Numbered from the stretch's first letter, positions 55,036 to 64,000 are shown. The stretch: DNA of 64,000 bases from JAEUIE01 sp035430005 (GCA_035430005.1 DAOMFV010000003.1:1-64000); one strand, 5' to 3'. The notes: generated from the sequence alone by a model not told the origin. Program-made: numbers and translations.

Positions 55036-55564
55036 GACGCAATCGATCCCACAACAGTATGCCGCACAATGTTTTCGCATCCTGGATCGTTCCCTGCAAG
55101 GCCATTTGGAGGGCTTTATCCCATTTGACGGTTTCGGTCTGGATTTGTTCGGTGGCATCGAGACGTTGCTGGCCAGGTATCAGATCCTGCGCCAGATAGA
55201 GCCACATCTTCTCGCCATAGACCCCGGGAGAGACCCAGAACTCGGTGAGCAGCCGCCATGACCGGGCCCTGTAGCCTGTTTCTTCCTGCAATTCACGTTG
55301 AGCAGCTGGGAGGGTCTGTTCGCCACGTTCAAGCGTTCCAGCTGGCAATTCCCACAGTTTTGCGTCAGCCGAATAACGCCAATTCTTGATCAGGCAAACG
55401 CTGCCATCTGCTAGAATAGGAAGAATCACAACCGCACCCGGGTGGTCGACGAACTCCTTATTCTCCGTGCCGCCCTTGCGGCTGGGAACCTGAACGTGGT
55501 ACAAATCTATCCGCTGTCCGTGATGGATGAGTTGTCTCTGATTGGATGAACTTGGCGGGTTCAT
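55016..55564 (-). CDS. Nudix hydrolase, ADP-ribose pyrophosphatase-like
   Basis: The Nudix box is complete: Gly then GEQ...REL-QEETG in TLERGEQTLPAAQRELQEETGY (about 90-112 of 182). GAVVILPILADGSVCLIKNWRY and the downstream FWVSPGVYGEKMWLYLA resemble ADP-ribose/NudF-type enzymes, which cut ADP-ribose to AMP and ribose-5-phosphate. It overlaps the start of the next gene by 20 bases. A divergent M50 protease gene begins 84 bases away. Confidence 0.93.
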   Translation of the reverse strand: MNPPSSSNQRQLIHHGQRIDLYHVQVPSRKGGTENKEFVDHPGAVVILPILADGSVCLIKNWRYSADAKLWELPAGTLERGEQTLPAAQRELQEETGYRARSWRLLTEFWVSPGVYGEKMWLYLAQDLIPGQQRLDATEQIQTETVKWDKALQMALQGTIQDAKTLCGILLWDRLRHEADKP

Positions 55565-55648
55565 GGCGAGTCCTGATGGAAGTGAGACACTGGCATGATA
55601 GAATACCGGTGTATGGAAATGAAGCGCTGATCATAGGGGAGCGAAATC

Positions 55649-56710
55649 ATGCAGGGACCCATGTCGTGGTCCATCCCGTTCACACGCATTGCGGGCATCC
55701 TCGTCCGAATCGAACTGTTTTTCATTATCTTCATCGTCGCCGAGGTGGGCAGCGCGGCCAAGATAGGCGGCAGCGTCTATGCCATGGAAATGTTCGTGCT
55801 GCTGACGATGCTGTTTGCGATCGTTCTGATGCATGAACTGGGCCACTGCTTCGCGGCGCGTTCAGTGGGTGGTTCCGCGGATGAAATCCTGCTCTGGCCA
55901 TTAGGCGGCCTGGCGATGGTTAGCCATCCTCATAACGCTTGGGCCAGTTTCGTCACAACTGCCGGCGGGCCGGCGGTCAATCTTGTGCTTTACCTCATTA
56001 CTGGCTCCCTGCTGCTGATCATGGGCTTTTGGCCTCCCATCAATCCGCTCTGGTATCCATGGGGTTCGGCCACCTTGATCGGCGGGCACGAGGTAATCAT
56101 GCAGCAATTGCCGTGGTATTCCGCCTGGCTGCTGCGTTTCTTCTTCCTGAACTGGTTCCTCTTCTGGTTCAATGTCCTGTGCGTCGGTTTCCCCTTAGAT
56201 GGTGGCCGGTTGCTTCAAGCTGCACTGTGGCCACGCTATGGCTTTTATACAGCCACCAAGATCGCTTGTTATGCGGGCTTTACTGTGGCGATCCTCCTCA
56301 GCCTGTGGGCGTTCATTTTCCTCGATAAGGAAAACTACACCACGCTCATTATGACTTTCCTGCTGGTTATCTTCATCTTCATCTCGTGCCAATCGGAACT
56401 ACAGCGATTAGAGTCAGGGATCATGGATGACGATACTTTTGGTTATGACTTTTCCCAGGGCTACACCAGCCTGGAACGAAGCGCCAAATCCAAGGAACGT
56501 CAGCCCTCGATGCTGCAGCGTTGGATGAATGAACGAGCTGAGAAGAAAAAACAAAAAGAAGAAGACGAACGCATCGCCGACGAACAGCGCGTCGATGAAC
56601 TGCTCGCCAAGATGCACGAAGGCGGCGGCATCCAGGCCCTCAGCAGCGAAGAGCAGCGTTTCATGAAACGAGTCTCGGCGAAACTGAGGCAGAAGAGGAA
56701 CAGCAAGTAA
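55649..56710 (+). CDS. M50/site-2 protease family membrane peptidase
   Basis: The 353-residue protein has about six membrane spans. The zinc motif HELGH lies at 62-66 in the membrane, and the second active-site motif is LDGGR near 184-188. Site-2 proteases cut substrates within the membrane, often as the last step in anti-sigma or signal release. The C-terminal third is charged and cytoplasmic (ERSAKSKERQ, RAEKKKQKEEDERIADE). GGGGAG lies upstream. The window also holds membrane-spanning sigma factors, but a functional link is only speculative. Confidence 0.93.
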   Translation: MQGPMSWSIPFTRIAGILVRIELFFIIFIVAEVGSAAKIGGSVYAMEMFVLLTMLFAIVLMHELGHCFAARSVGGSADEILLWPLGGLAMVSHPHNAWASFVTTAGGPAVNLVLYLITGSLLLIMGFWPPINPLWYPWGSATLIGGHEVIMQQLPWYSAWLLRFFFLNWFLFWFNVLCVGFPLDGGRLLQAALWPRYGFYTATKIACYAGFTVAILLSLWAFIFLDKENYTTLIMTFLLVIFIFISCQSELQRLESGIMDDDTFGYDFSQGYTSLERSAKSKERQPSMLQRWMNERAEKKKQKEEDERIADEQRVDELLAKMHEGGGIQALSSEEQRFMKRVSAKLRQKRNSK

Positions 56711-56869
56711 GCTGTCAGCTTTCAGCCGTCAGCTATCAGCGAAGACAGGTTGATGCTGAATAACGAACTGATAGATCAATGGTAACACGCCACTCACTTG
56801 TATTGCTGATGGCTGATAGCTGACGGCTAATAGCTGACAGCTAGTAGCTGACAGCTGATAGCTCTTATC
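56711..56869. repeat. AGCTGACAGC-type degenerate tandem repeat
   Basis: The gap between the M50 and hisS genes is filled at both ends with variants of GCTGTCAGCTTTCAGCC, GCTGATAGCTGACGGC and TAGCTGACAGCTGATAGCT. Copies occur in both orientations and can pair into a large hairpin. A related short piece (GCTAGGAGTCAGGAGCTAGTAGC) follows the M16 gene at 4685-4710, and a GGCTTCTGACTCCTGGC piece precedes 58278. Confidence 0.75.
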
Positions 56870-58210
56870 ATGCTCATCGAACCACGCACACTGGCCGGCT
56901 TTCGTGATTATCTTCCGGCCCTGATGATTCCCCGTGAACGCTTCATGGAGAAGGCCAGGGCTGTTTATCGTTCTTATGGTTTTGTACCCATTGATACCCC
57001 TGCCCTGGAATACACCGAGATTCTTCTGGGTAAAGGGGGCGAAGAGACTGACAAGCAATTGTACCGTTTCAAGGATCACGGCGACCGTGATGTGGGTTTG
57101 CGCTTTGATCTGACCGTCCCCCTGGCCCGCTTCGCTGCCCAGCACATCGGCACCCTGGGCACGCCCTTCAAGCGATATCACCTGGCACCCGTCTGGCGCG
57201 GTGAACGGCAACAGCGTGGCCGATATCGTGAGTTTGTTCAGTGCGATTTCGATACTATTGGCACCACCAGCAATGCCGCCGACATTGAAGTGGCTCTGGT
57301 CATCCATGATCTTTTGGCTGCGCTCGGCTTCAGCCGATTTCGTATACACATCAACAACCGCATGATCCTCAACGGGCTGCTGGAGGAACTGCAACTGGCT
57401 GACCGCAGCGCTCCTTTGCTCCGCTCCCTCGATAAGCTTGCCAAGATTGGCCGGAACGAAGTGGCTGCTGAGATGCAGTCCAAGGCGGGTGTCACCAGCG
57501 ATCAGGCTCAGCGAGTCTTGACCCTGGCCGAGATCACGGGGGATAATCTCTCCATCCTCGACCAGATGCAGCAGCAGTTCGGGCAGAACGCCAAGTGTGC
57601 TGAGGGCATCAGCAGGTTGAAGCAGTTGATCCAGGTCACTTCCGAAGCGGGCATCCCTGCCGAGCGTCTACAGATCGATCTCGGTATCGCCCGCGGCCTC
57701 GATTACTACACCGGCACCGTCTACGAAACGCTACTGTGTGACCTGCCCGGCATCGGCAGCGTCTGTTCAGGTGGCCGGTACGATAACCTCGCCAGCCTTT
57801 ACACCAAACAGATACTGCCTGGCGTCGGGGCATCGCTGGGTCTGGATCGATTGCTGGCGGCCATGGAGGAACTGAAACTCATCCCCGCCATCTCCACCGC
57901 CGCCCCGGTGCTGCTTGCGCAGTTCAGCGCCGATCACCTCGGCACGTACCAGGCGATGGCCCGGTGCCTGCGTCAGGCCGGCATCGGCGTGGAAGTCTAT
58001 CCGGAAGCCAAGAAGCTCGGCACGCAATTGGCCTACGCGGAGAAAAAGGGCTTCACGATCGCCCTCATCGCCGGCCCTGATGAAATCAGCAAATCTGTCT
58101 GGCAAGTCAAACAACTGGCCCAGCGCACCACCCAGGAAGTGGCTGCCGCTGACCTGGTGTTAACCCTCTCATCGATTCTGCAATCCACATTGTCACCGGC
58201 CTCTCAGTAG
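56870..58210 (+). CDS. hisS: Histidine-tRNA ligase
   Basis: The 446-residue class II synthetase charges tRNA-His. It has motif 1 around GFRDYLPALMIPRE, and motif 2 with PVWRGERQQRGRYREFVQCDFD. It also has the HisRS-specific GLDYYTGTVYE and the final GGRYDNLASLYT, as well as the C-terminal anticodon domain to residue 446 (VEVYPEAKKLGTQLAYAEKKG). Length and motifs are normal. The upstream gap is full of degenerate repeats. Confidence 0.97.
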   Translation: MLIEPRTLAGFRDYLPALMIPRERFMEKARAVYRSYGFVPIDTPALEYTEILLGKGGEETDKQLYRFKDHGDRDVGLRFDLTVPLARFAAQHIGTLGTPFKRYHLAPVWRGERQQRGRYREFVQCDFDTIGTTSNAADIEVALVIHDLLAALGFSRFRIHINNRMILNGLLEELQLADRSAPLLRSLDKLAKIGRNEVAAEMQSKAGVTSDQAQRVLTLAEITGDNLSILDQMQQQFGQNAKCAEGISRLKQLIQVTSEAGIPAERLQIDLGIARGLDYYTGTVYETLLCDLPGIGSVCSGGRYDNLASLYTKQILPGVGASLGLDRLLAAMEELKLIPAISTAAPVLLAQFSADHLGTYQAMARCLRQAGIGVEVYPEAKKLGTQLAYAEKKGFTIALIAGPDEISKSVWQVKQLAQRTTQEVAAADLVLTLSSILQSTLSPASQ

Positions 58211-58277
58211 ATTACTCTAACAGGGAGGGAGAGCCAGACGATTCTGGCTTCTGACTCCTGGCTACTGGCTCCTGTTT

Positions 58278-58805
58278 ATGGATCGCTACAACCACTACGA
58301 AGCGGCCTTCGCTGCGCTCCTTCGGGATCGCCGGGTGAGTTTTGTCCCCATTGACGAATCGCGGCGCAGCTACGAAGGCAACGCCTCGGTCAAGAGCCTC
58401 GACTTTATCGTTCATGGCAGCCGGGGCGAGCAGTTCGTCATTGACGTTAAAGGGCGCAAGTTTCCGGGCGGCAAACCGGAGAAACCCAAACGCACCTGGG
58501 AATGCTGGGCAACCCAAGGCGATGTTGACGATGCCCAGCTTTGGGCCAACAAGTTCGGCCCCAACTACCGGGCCTTGTTTGTCTTTTCCTATCACCTGGT
58601 CTCCGAAGATATGCCTTTGATGAAGCACGACACACTCTGGAACTGGCAAGACAAGCGTTATCTGCTTCGGGCCATCCCTGTTGATGTCTATGCCCAGGCG
58701 ATGAAGGTACGCAGCCCGAAGTGGGGCACCGTTTACCTGCACAGCCACGACTTCCATCGACTGGTGCGTCCCCTGCACGATGTCCTTGCCGATCTCCAAG
58801 TCTGA
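58278..58805 (+). CDS. PD-(D/E)XK nuclease-like protein (HYE family)
   Basis: The 175-residue protein starts with NHYEAAFAALL and VSFVPIDESRRSYEG. Asp42 in SLDFIV and the D-x-K core D56-V-K58 in FVIDVKGRKFPGGK form a classic nuclease-type metal site: an acidic residue on a strand, then D/E-x-K. Family members of this kind in planctomycetes have unknown targets. It may act in DNA repair or as a restriction-like enzyme (inference). It lies 67 bases after hisS on the same strand. Confidence 0.8.
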   Translation: MDRYNHYEAAFAALLRDRRVSFVPIDESRRSYEGNASVKSLDFIVHGSRGEQFVIDVKGRKFPGGKPEKPKRTWECWATQGDVDDAQLWANKFGPNYRALFVFSYHLVSEDMPLMKHDTLWNWQDKRYLLRAIPVDVYAQAMKVRSPKWGTVYLHSHDFHRLVRPLHDVLADLQV

Positions 58806-58859
58806 GCCAGACTTCACCAGCCCCTGGGCACGATGCCCACAGCCCACGAAAGACCATCC

Positions 58860-59675
58860 ATGTCGACGCTACCATTTGCGGGGCAAAAGGCTTTCACAGT
58901 GCTGGACTGTCAATCGTCCAAGGCGCAGGGGAAGAAGATCGCGGTCGTCACCGCCTACGATTATCCGACGGCCCAGATTCTCGATGAAGCGGGTGTCGAT
59001 ATCCAACTCGTCGGCGATTCACTGGGGATGGTCGTCCAGGGGCATCCCCATTCGCTGACCGTAACGCTGGATGAAATGATCTATCACACCAGGATGGTGG
59101 CCCGGGCAGCCCGACGCAGCATGGTCGTGACTGATATGCCGTTCATGACTTATCAGGTAAGCCCGCAGCAGGCAGTAGAAAACGCCGGCAGGATCATTCA
59201 GCAGGGCGGCGCTCACGCGGTCAAACTCGAAGGAGGCGTTCGCAGCGCCGCTGCTATTGCCGCGATCACTGCTGCTGATATTCCGGTGATGGGGCATGTG
59301 GGGCTTACTCCACAATCCATTCACGCCTTCGGCGGCTTCAAGGTGCAGCGAGACGAAGATCGACTGCTGGCTGACGCCCAGGCCGTCGTCGAAGCGAGAG
59401 CATACGCCGTGGTGATTGAAGGAGTGCCCGCTGAACTGGCAGCCAGGGTCACCGCCAGCGTGCCCATCCCCACTATTGGCATCGGGGCCGGGGCAGGCTG
59501 CGATGGCCAGGTGCTCGTCTTTCACGATCTGTTTCAGTACGGTCTGGGCCGACGACCCAAGTTTGTCAAATCGTACGCCAACCTCAGCCAGAGCATCATG
59601 GAAGGCACCAGGTCGTTCATCAACGAGGTGCGCCAGGGGACGTTTCCCGATGCGGGGCATCAGTATTCGAGTTAA
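58860..59675 (+). CDS. panB: 3-methyl-2-oxobutanoate hydroxymethyltransferase
   Basis: PanB makes ketopantoate, the first step to pantothenate and CoA. The chain has VVTAYDYPTAQILDEAGVDIQLVGDSLGMVVQGH near the start, including Asp and Glu metal ligands. VKLEGG, then GHVGLTPQS and the GIGAGAGCDGQVLVFHDL segment follow; all are diagnostic. The ATG at 58860 gives 271 residues; an in-frame ATG at 58833 would add nine. It lies 54 bases after the nuclease-like gene and may be in its transcript. Confidence 0.96.
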   Translation: MSTLPFAGQKAFTVLDCQSSKAQGKKIAVVTAYDYPTAQILDEAGVDIQLVGDSLGMVVQGHPHSLTVTLDEMIYHTRMVARAARRSMVVTDMPFMTYQVSPQQAVENAGRIIQQGGAHAVKLEGGVRSAAAIAAITAADIPVMGHVGLTPQSIHAFGGFKVQRDEDRLLADAQAVVEARAYAVVIEGVPAELAARVTASVPIPTIGIGAGAGCDGQVLVFHDLFQYGLGRRPKFVKSYANLSQSIMEGTRSFINEVRQGTFPDAGHQYSS

Positions 59676-59680
59676 TGAAA

Positions 59681-59708
59681 AAACCCACGAGCAATTGCTC
59701 GTGGGTTT
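59681..59708. terminator. Bidirectional terminator between panB and the tricorn gene
   Basis: AAACCCACGAGCAA and TTGCTCGTGGGTTT are perfect complements. There is an A-run on the left and a TTT on the right, so it works for both convergent genes. Confidence 0.85.
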
Positions 59709-59728
59709 GAGTTCATTATCAAAGAAGT

Positions 59729-62700
59729 TCAGTTCCCATCCTTCTTCGCAGCTCGGCGCGGGTACGCTGGGCGCTGATCGACCTTTGCCGGGTTCTTCTC
59801 CAATTCTTTCATCACCAGATCGACAGCCTTTTCAAGCTGAGGGTCGCGGCCGGCGATGACATCCTTGGGAAGAATGTCGATGTCGTAGTCGGGAGGTACG
59901 CCTTCGTTTTCGACGGTGAAGCCTTCCTCCGGCGACCAGATGGCAAAGCTGGGAGCTGTGACGCTGCCGCCGTCCATCAGCGTCGGATAACCGCCAATGC
60001 CGACCAGACCACCCCAGGTACGCTTGCCAACCAGCGGGCCGACCTTGTACTTGCGGAACATCCAGGGCAGCATGTCACCGCCTGAACCGGCACCTTCGTC
60101 GATGATCATCGCCTTGGGGCCATGAATAGCAGCGCTGGGTGAGCGCCAGTCAGCGCCGTGCCGTGGTGCCCAGTAGGAGGTGAAGGGCCGACGCAAGATG
60201 TCGATGTAGTAGTCAGCGATCTGACCACCCGAATTGAATCGTTCATCGACGACCAGGCCTTCCTTATCGATCTGTGGGAAGAAGTACCGCTTGAAGTAAG
60301 CCACACCCTGCCCGGCAGTATCAGGCACATAGACGTACCCGACCTTGCCACCCGACAGTTTAGCGACCTTCTTGAGGTTGCCTTCCATCCACTCTCGGTT
60401 GCGGAGTGCCAACTCGCTGGTGAGCGGCTCGACTGAGACAGTTCGGCTGTCTTTGCCGTCGGCATTGGGCCCAACAGTGATCTCGATGCTCTTGCCGGCG
60501 GTATTCTCAAAGAGGGAATAGACTTCCATCGGGGCCTTGAGATCAACGCCACGGACGGCGAGAAGGAACTCGCCTTCCTTGACATTGACGCCGGGAGCAG
60601 TCAGCGGCGAGCGCAGATCAGGCGTCCAGTTGAGGCCGCCATAGATCTTCTTGAACTTGTAACGACCATCGGCCACTTCGAAGTCAGCCCCGAGCAAGCC
60701 GCCCGGAGTCGTCTTGCGTTCATAGAGCCGTTCGCCGGGAGTCGTGTAGCTGTGGCCTACCGCCAGTTCGCTGAGCATCCAACGGATCACCTTGTAGAGA
60801 TCGCCGGAGTTAGTGAGGTGAGGCAGGAAGGCTTCGTACTTCTTCTCCATGGCGGGCCAATCGGCACCGTGCATGTAGGGATCGTAGAAGTAGTCACGAT
60901 TGATGCGCCAGGCTTCGTGGAAGATCTGCTTCCATTCCGCCCGTGGATCCATGCGGACTTCGATGGCATCAAGGTTAAGCTTGCCCGAACCGCTCTCGGC
61001 ACTGTCGCCTCCGCCAGCAGGTGCAGCCCCGCCACCGGGACGACCGCCACGACCGCCGCCGAGCATGGCAGCCGCCGCTCCGCCACCACCGCCGCCACTG
61101 GAGCCGATGAACCAACTTCCTGGGGAAGTGGCGTAGAGCATTTTCTTGCCATCGGGTGTCAGTTCATATGTCATGCAGGTGGCCTGCACGGTATCGTCCT
61201 TGCGCTTCTCGAGATCATAGCGATGAAGCGCTGCGCCGCCGCCAAACCCGCCACGGCCACCTCGTCCGCCACCTTCATCGTTATTGCCTCGGGACAGATA
61301 GTAAATCTGCCCGGCAGAACCGGCTTGAAGGTTGGAAAAGTTGCCTGCGCCGATGGGGAACGCCAGAATGCGTTGATCGATGCCTTCAAAGTCGATCTTG
61401 AACGGCTCTTTCTTTTCAGCGCCGCCGGCATTACGACGAGCATCCATCATCCGTTTCATACGATCAGTCTTTTCAGTATCTGCATCCTTGTTCTCGCCTC
61501 CATCCTTCTTTTCCTTGTCAGCCTTCTCTTTATCGCTATTGTCCTTGTCGCCATCCTCGGTTGGCTTCTTATCTGTGCGTTTGGCCGCTTCGGTTGAACC
61601 CTTCTCTTCGTCGCTTTCTTTAAGGAATGGCGAAGGAGTATCCTTGCGGAGAGTAACCAGGTTCATCGACCAGCGTGGCGCGCGAGTATCGGACGCCGAC
61701 TGCGAGAAGCCATGCTTGCTCATCGCCGTATCGCTCGAGGAGAGGAAATAGAGATACTTGCCATTGGCGTCAAAGGCAGGCTCGGCTGCTTCACTCAGCC
61801 CGTCGGTAATCGGGTAGGACTTGTTTTCTTCCAAAGAATAGACAAAGACCTGAGCGATGTGAGCCGGCGTATCGATGGCATAGGTGATCCATTTGGAATC
61901 GGGAGACCAGCTGCTCAGCTTCACCCCTCGGGAGAATCCATACTTGGGTTCGACAATCTTGACTTGTTTGCCCGACTCGACATCGAGACTGTAGAGCGAC
62001 TGGGAGTTATCGGTGAAGAGAATCTTCTTGGAATCTCGCGACCAGGTAGCGTTGCTGTAGAAGCCACTACCATTGAGCTTAATCTTCTTCACATCGCCCT
62101 TGCCGTTCTGGGGAGCCAGGTGAAGTTCGTACTCGCCGTTGGCGTCGGAGAAGTAGGCAATCGTCTTTCCGTCTGGCGACCAGGCAGGATCACGTTCGTA
62201 GACGCCAGTGGTATTGGTCAGATTGCGGGGGTCGCCCTTCTCAGCGGGCACGGTGATGATCTCGCCACGGAACTCAATGGCTGCTCGCGCTCCGCTCGGA
62301 GAGATGCTGGCTCCATGCACATACTTGGAACCCTTGGCAAACCGGGCCCGGGCTTCGACGCAATCGGTGGCGATGGCGACAGGCAGCCGGGTCGTGGTGG
62401 TTTGGCCGGGAATCATAGTGTGCAGGTAGCCTGCCTGTTCGAAGATCAGTTTGCCACCGCCGACCGCGATGTCGAGGACGGGGAAATCCTTGAACTGCGT
62501 CTGTTGCTTGATCTCCTTGGTACCCGGATCGTAGGTGAAGACGTTGTATTCACCGTTGCGATCAGAGCGGAAGTAGATGGTGTTGCCGACCCAGTTGGGA
62601 TCCATGTCGTTACAGCGATCCTTGGGCTGGGGGATTTCGACGACTTCGTGATCCTTCACCCGGTAGATCCAGATGCGGGAGTGTGTGCCGCCACGATAGT

Positions 62701-63259
62701 GTTTCCACTGGGCCGTGGCGTCGCGCACCGGAGTGTAAGCGATGTATTCGCCATCGGGAGAGTAGTTTGCCTCGAAGCCCCAGGGGATGGGTAGTTGCGT
62801 CGGCATGCCCCCTTTGAGATCGACAGTAAAGAGCTGAGAATGTCGATTGCTGTAGACATTCCTATTGGAAGAGAAGAGGACTTTGCCATCCGGCGTGAAG
62901 CCACGCACGATATCGGGGCCGGGATGCCAGGTGAGGCGAGTCGGCGTGCCACCCGTTACCGGAATGGTGTAGACATCGGTGTTGCCATCGTACTGAGCGC
63001 TGAAGGCGATGGTCTGGCCGTCGGGCGAGAAGACCGGGTTGGATTCGACCCCGGTATCGCTGGTCAGCCGGCGGGGGTTCTTGCCATCCTGATCAGCTAC
63101 CCAGAGGTCTTCTGAGTAGACAAATGCAATGTTCTTGGCGCGGATGGCCGGCTGCGTCAGCAGGCGGGTGTCGGTGGTGTCCGGGTCAGCATGGATTTGA
63201 GCCGCTCCAACAACGGAGAGTCCAGCGACGACGAACCCGACTCGGAGAAACTTCCACAT
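59729..63259 (-). CDS. Tricorn-type protease, secreted
   Basis: The start at 63259 gives a 1176-residue protein with a signal peptide ending near HAD; the frame opens further upstream to 63334. N-terminal PD40/beta-propeller repeats (about 40-570) include NPVFSPDGQTIAFSAQ and DPAWSPDGKTIAYFSD. A charged Lys/Glu/Asp stretch (about 570-640), a Gly-rich linker (about 700-790) and the C1/PDZ region follow. The C-terminal S41-like protease has IIDEGAGSGGDMLPWM near 1050-1060 with the likely catalytic Ser. This is the tricorn architecture, which cuts peptides left by other proteases. The signal peptide suggests periplasmic action. Confidence 0.93.
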   Translation of the reverse strand: MWKFLRVGFVVAGLSVVGAAQIHADPDTTDTRLLTQPAIRAKNIAFVYSEDLWVADQDGKNPRRLTSDTGVESNPVFSPDGQTIAFSAQYDGNTDVYTIPVTGGTPTRLTWHPGPDIVRGFTPDGKVLFSSNRNVYSNRHSQLFTVDLKGGMPTQLPIPWGFEANYSPDGEYIAYTPVRDATAQWKHYRGGTHSRIWIYRVKDHEVVEIPQPKDRCNDMDPNWVGNTIYFRSDRNGEYNVFTYDPGTKEIKQQTQFKDFPVLDIAVGGGKLIFEQAGYLHTMIPGQTTTTRLPVAIATDCVEARARFAKGSKYVHGASISPSGARAAIEFRGEIITVPAEKGDPRNLTNTTGVYERDPAWSPDGKTIAYFSDANGEYELHLAPQNGKGDVKKIKLNGSGFYSNATWSRDSKKILFTDNSQSLYSLDVESGKQVKIVEPKYGFSRGVKLSSWSPDSKWITYAIDTPAHIAQVFVYSLEENKSYPITDGLSEAAEPAFDANGKYLYFLSSSDTAMSKHGFSQSASDTRAPRWSMNLVTLRKDTPSPFLKESDEEKGSTEAAKRTDKKPTEDGDKDNSDKEKADKEKKDGGENKDADTEKTDRMKRMMDARRNAGGAEKKEPFKIDFEGIDQRILAFPIGAGNFSNLQAGSAGQIYYLSRGNNDEGGGRGGRGGFGGGAALHRYDLEKRKDDTVQATCMTYELTPDGKKMLYATSPGSWFIGSSGGGGGGAAAAMLGGGRGGRPGGGAAPAGGGDSAESGSGKLNLDAIEVRMDPRAEWKQIFHEAWRINRDYFYDPYMHGADWPAMEKKYEAFLPHLTNSGDLYKVIRWMLSELAVGHSYTTPGERLYERKTTPGGLLGADFEVADGRYKFKKIYGGLNWTPDLRSPLTAPGVNVKEGEFLLAVRGVDLKAPMEVYSLFENTAGKSIEITVGPNADGKDSRTVSVEPLTSELALRNREWMEGNLKKVAKLSGGKVGYVYVPDTAGQGVAYFKRYFFPQIDKEGLVVDERFNSGGQIADYYIDILRRPFTSYWAPRHGADWRSPSAAIHGPKAMIIDEGAGSGGDMLPWMFRKYKVGPLVGKRTWGGLVGIGGYPTLMDGGSVTAPSFAIWSPEEGFTVENEGVPPDYDIDILPKDVIAGRDPQLEKAVDLVMKELEKNPAKVDQRPAYPRRAAKKDGN

Positions 63260-63381
63260 GGCGTGTATCTCGAAGGAGAAGGGGGTGGGAAAAGTGATGA
63301 TTATGTTAAGCAGCAGCCATAGAATGAACAGCATGATACCTAGGTTCTTAGGTATATCTCATCTACTTTTCAGAGTCGTAG

Positions 63382-63987
63382 CTATTTGGAGCGAACGGCT
63401 GGTTTGAGGTTCCAGGCCTGAAGTCGTGCTTGGGCCATGACGTTGGGGGCAGAAAAGCTTTGGGGGAAGATCACCCATTTCCAAAGGTTGGTGCCATTGT
63501 CGGCAACATAGCGAGATGAAAGAAAAAGGGGTTCTCTGGAAAGAAGCTGAATGATTCGAAAAGGCTTCCCACGAGCTTGGGCACGATAATCCAGCGTAGT
63601 GACCATTTCCAAAAGATATCGTTCCGGTGTAACAGCCTGACTGCCTATCCATATCTCAGGGGGAATCTGATGGTGAGTCATTAGATAATCTTTGACCTGC
63701 GATACTGCACGTTCTACATCCAATCTGGTCAGATCTAGGGTTTTCGTTACTTCCTTTGCCGGGGTTCGATCAGGCCCGGCAATCAATTCAGGCAGTGCTT
63801 TGGAAATGATCAGCTCCCTTGAGCTTTCCTTATCAAACTTTTGGTCTACAGCCATCGTGCATAGCCAGAAAAATTCAGCAGGACTAAGTATCAAGTCGTT
63901 GGCCTTGACCCAATGAATGCCTTTCAAATGAAAATCTGAAGATGATGCAAGAGCCAGTTTCTCGACTTCGAGATTTGTCCAATTCAC
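63382..63987 (-). CDS. Unknown protein, partial at window edge
   Basis: The frame ends at 63382 with SK and runs to the window edge; a GTG at 63987 could be its start, but it also stays open to the edge. The 201 visible residues have no signal or membrane span and include SPAEFFWLCTMAV, TPERYLLEMVTTLDYRAQARGKPF and GTNLWKWVIFPQSF. I recognise no family. It is upstream of the tricorn gene on the same strand, about 120 bases away. Confidence 0.6.
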   Translation of the reverse strand: MNWTNLEVEKLALASSSDFHLKGIHWVKANDLILSPAEFFWLCTMAVDQKFDKESSRELIISKALPELIAGPDRTPAKEVTKTLDLTRLDVERAVSQVKDYLMTHHQIPPEIWIGSQAVTPERYLLEMVTTLDYRAQARGKPFRIIQLLSREPLFLSSRYVADNGTNLWKWVIFPQSFSAPNVMAQARLQAWNLKPAVRSK

Positions 63988-64000
63988 CTTACGGGCTTTG

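Noticed and set aside
61712..62794. 360-codon open frame on the plus strand
   Set aside because: It is antisense to the propeller part of the tricorn gene and looks like a shadow of its codon bias.

Overview
The window looks like part of a planctomycete chromosome, most likely from the Gemmata-like order. The diagnostic genes are a Planctomycete cytochrome C/DUF1549/DUF1553 protein next to a DUF1501 protein, two ECF sigma factors that continue through a membrane span into sensor-like domains, a kinase-TPR receptor with a DWG motif, tandem Lpg1974-like outer-membrane proteins, a PEP-CTERM metalloprotease, a polysaccharide export lipoprotein, and many short palindromic repeats between genes. 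G+C is in the mid-fifties by eye. I see no rRNA, tRNA, CRISPR array, transposase, integrase or phage gene, so this reads as core chromosome.

Layout. 0.1-5 kb: a secreted barrel protein, an M16 peptidase and a nested-palindrome region. 5-9.4 kb: a plain ECF sigma factor, an LCM-type methyltransferase, a small membrane protein, an ECF sigma factor fused to an LCCL domain, and a small membrane protein. 9.5-13.6 kb: a thioredoxin-fold protein, a DoxX-like membrane gene split by an in-frame TAG, and a PEP-CTERM metalloprotease. 13.9-23.1 kb: ileS carrying two in-frame copies of a palindromic repeat, a serine hydrolase, and a rightward run of alpha/beta hydrolase, NAT-like, DUF4416 and nucleoside transporter genes. 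23.1-29.6 kb: a giant FHA-like/coiled-coil/pseudokinase protein, an export lipoprotein with two small secreted proteins, and a P-loop kinase.

29.7-41.1 kb: the DUF1549/DUF1553 and DUF1501 pair, a small PDZ-like protein, an ECF sigma factor fused to a beta-propeller, a kinase-TPR receptor and a 43-residue lipoprotein gene. 41.4-45 kb: a FAD/Fe-S dehydrogenase followed by moaD and moaE. 45-52.2 kb: a membrane-anchored protein, two paralogous outer-membrane proteins, a protein with RCK domains on both sides of a channel-like pair of membrane spans, a CDGSH protein and a secreted coiled-coil protein. 52.2-64 kb: surE, a Nudix/lipoprotein/cysteine desulfurase operon, an M50 protease, hisS, a PD-(D/E)XK-like protein, panB, a tricorn-type protease and a partial gene at the edge.

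Themes. Housekeeping genes (ileS, hisS, panB, surE, moaDE, a cysteine desulfurase) are mixed with envelope and signalling genes. Signalling is the most distinctive part: two one-protein transmembrane sigma factors, an active receptor kinase and a pseudokinase scaffold. The second theme is short palindromic repeats of at least five families. They lie between genes, bracket single genes, and in ileS are translated as part of the protein.
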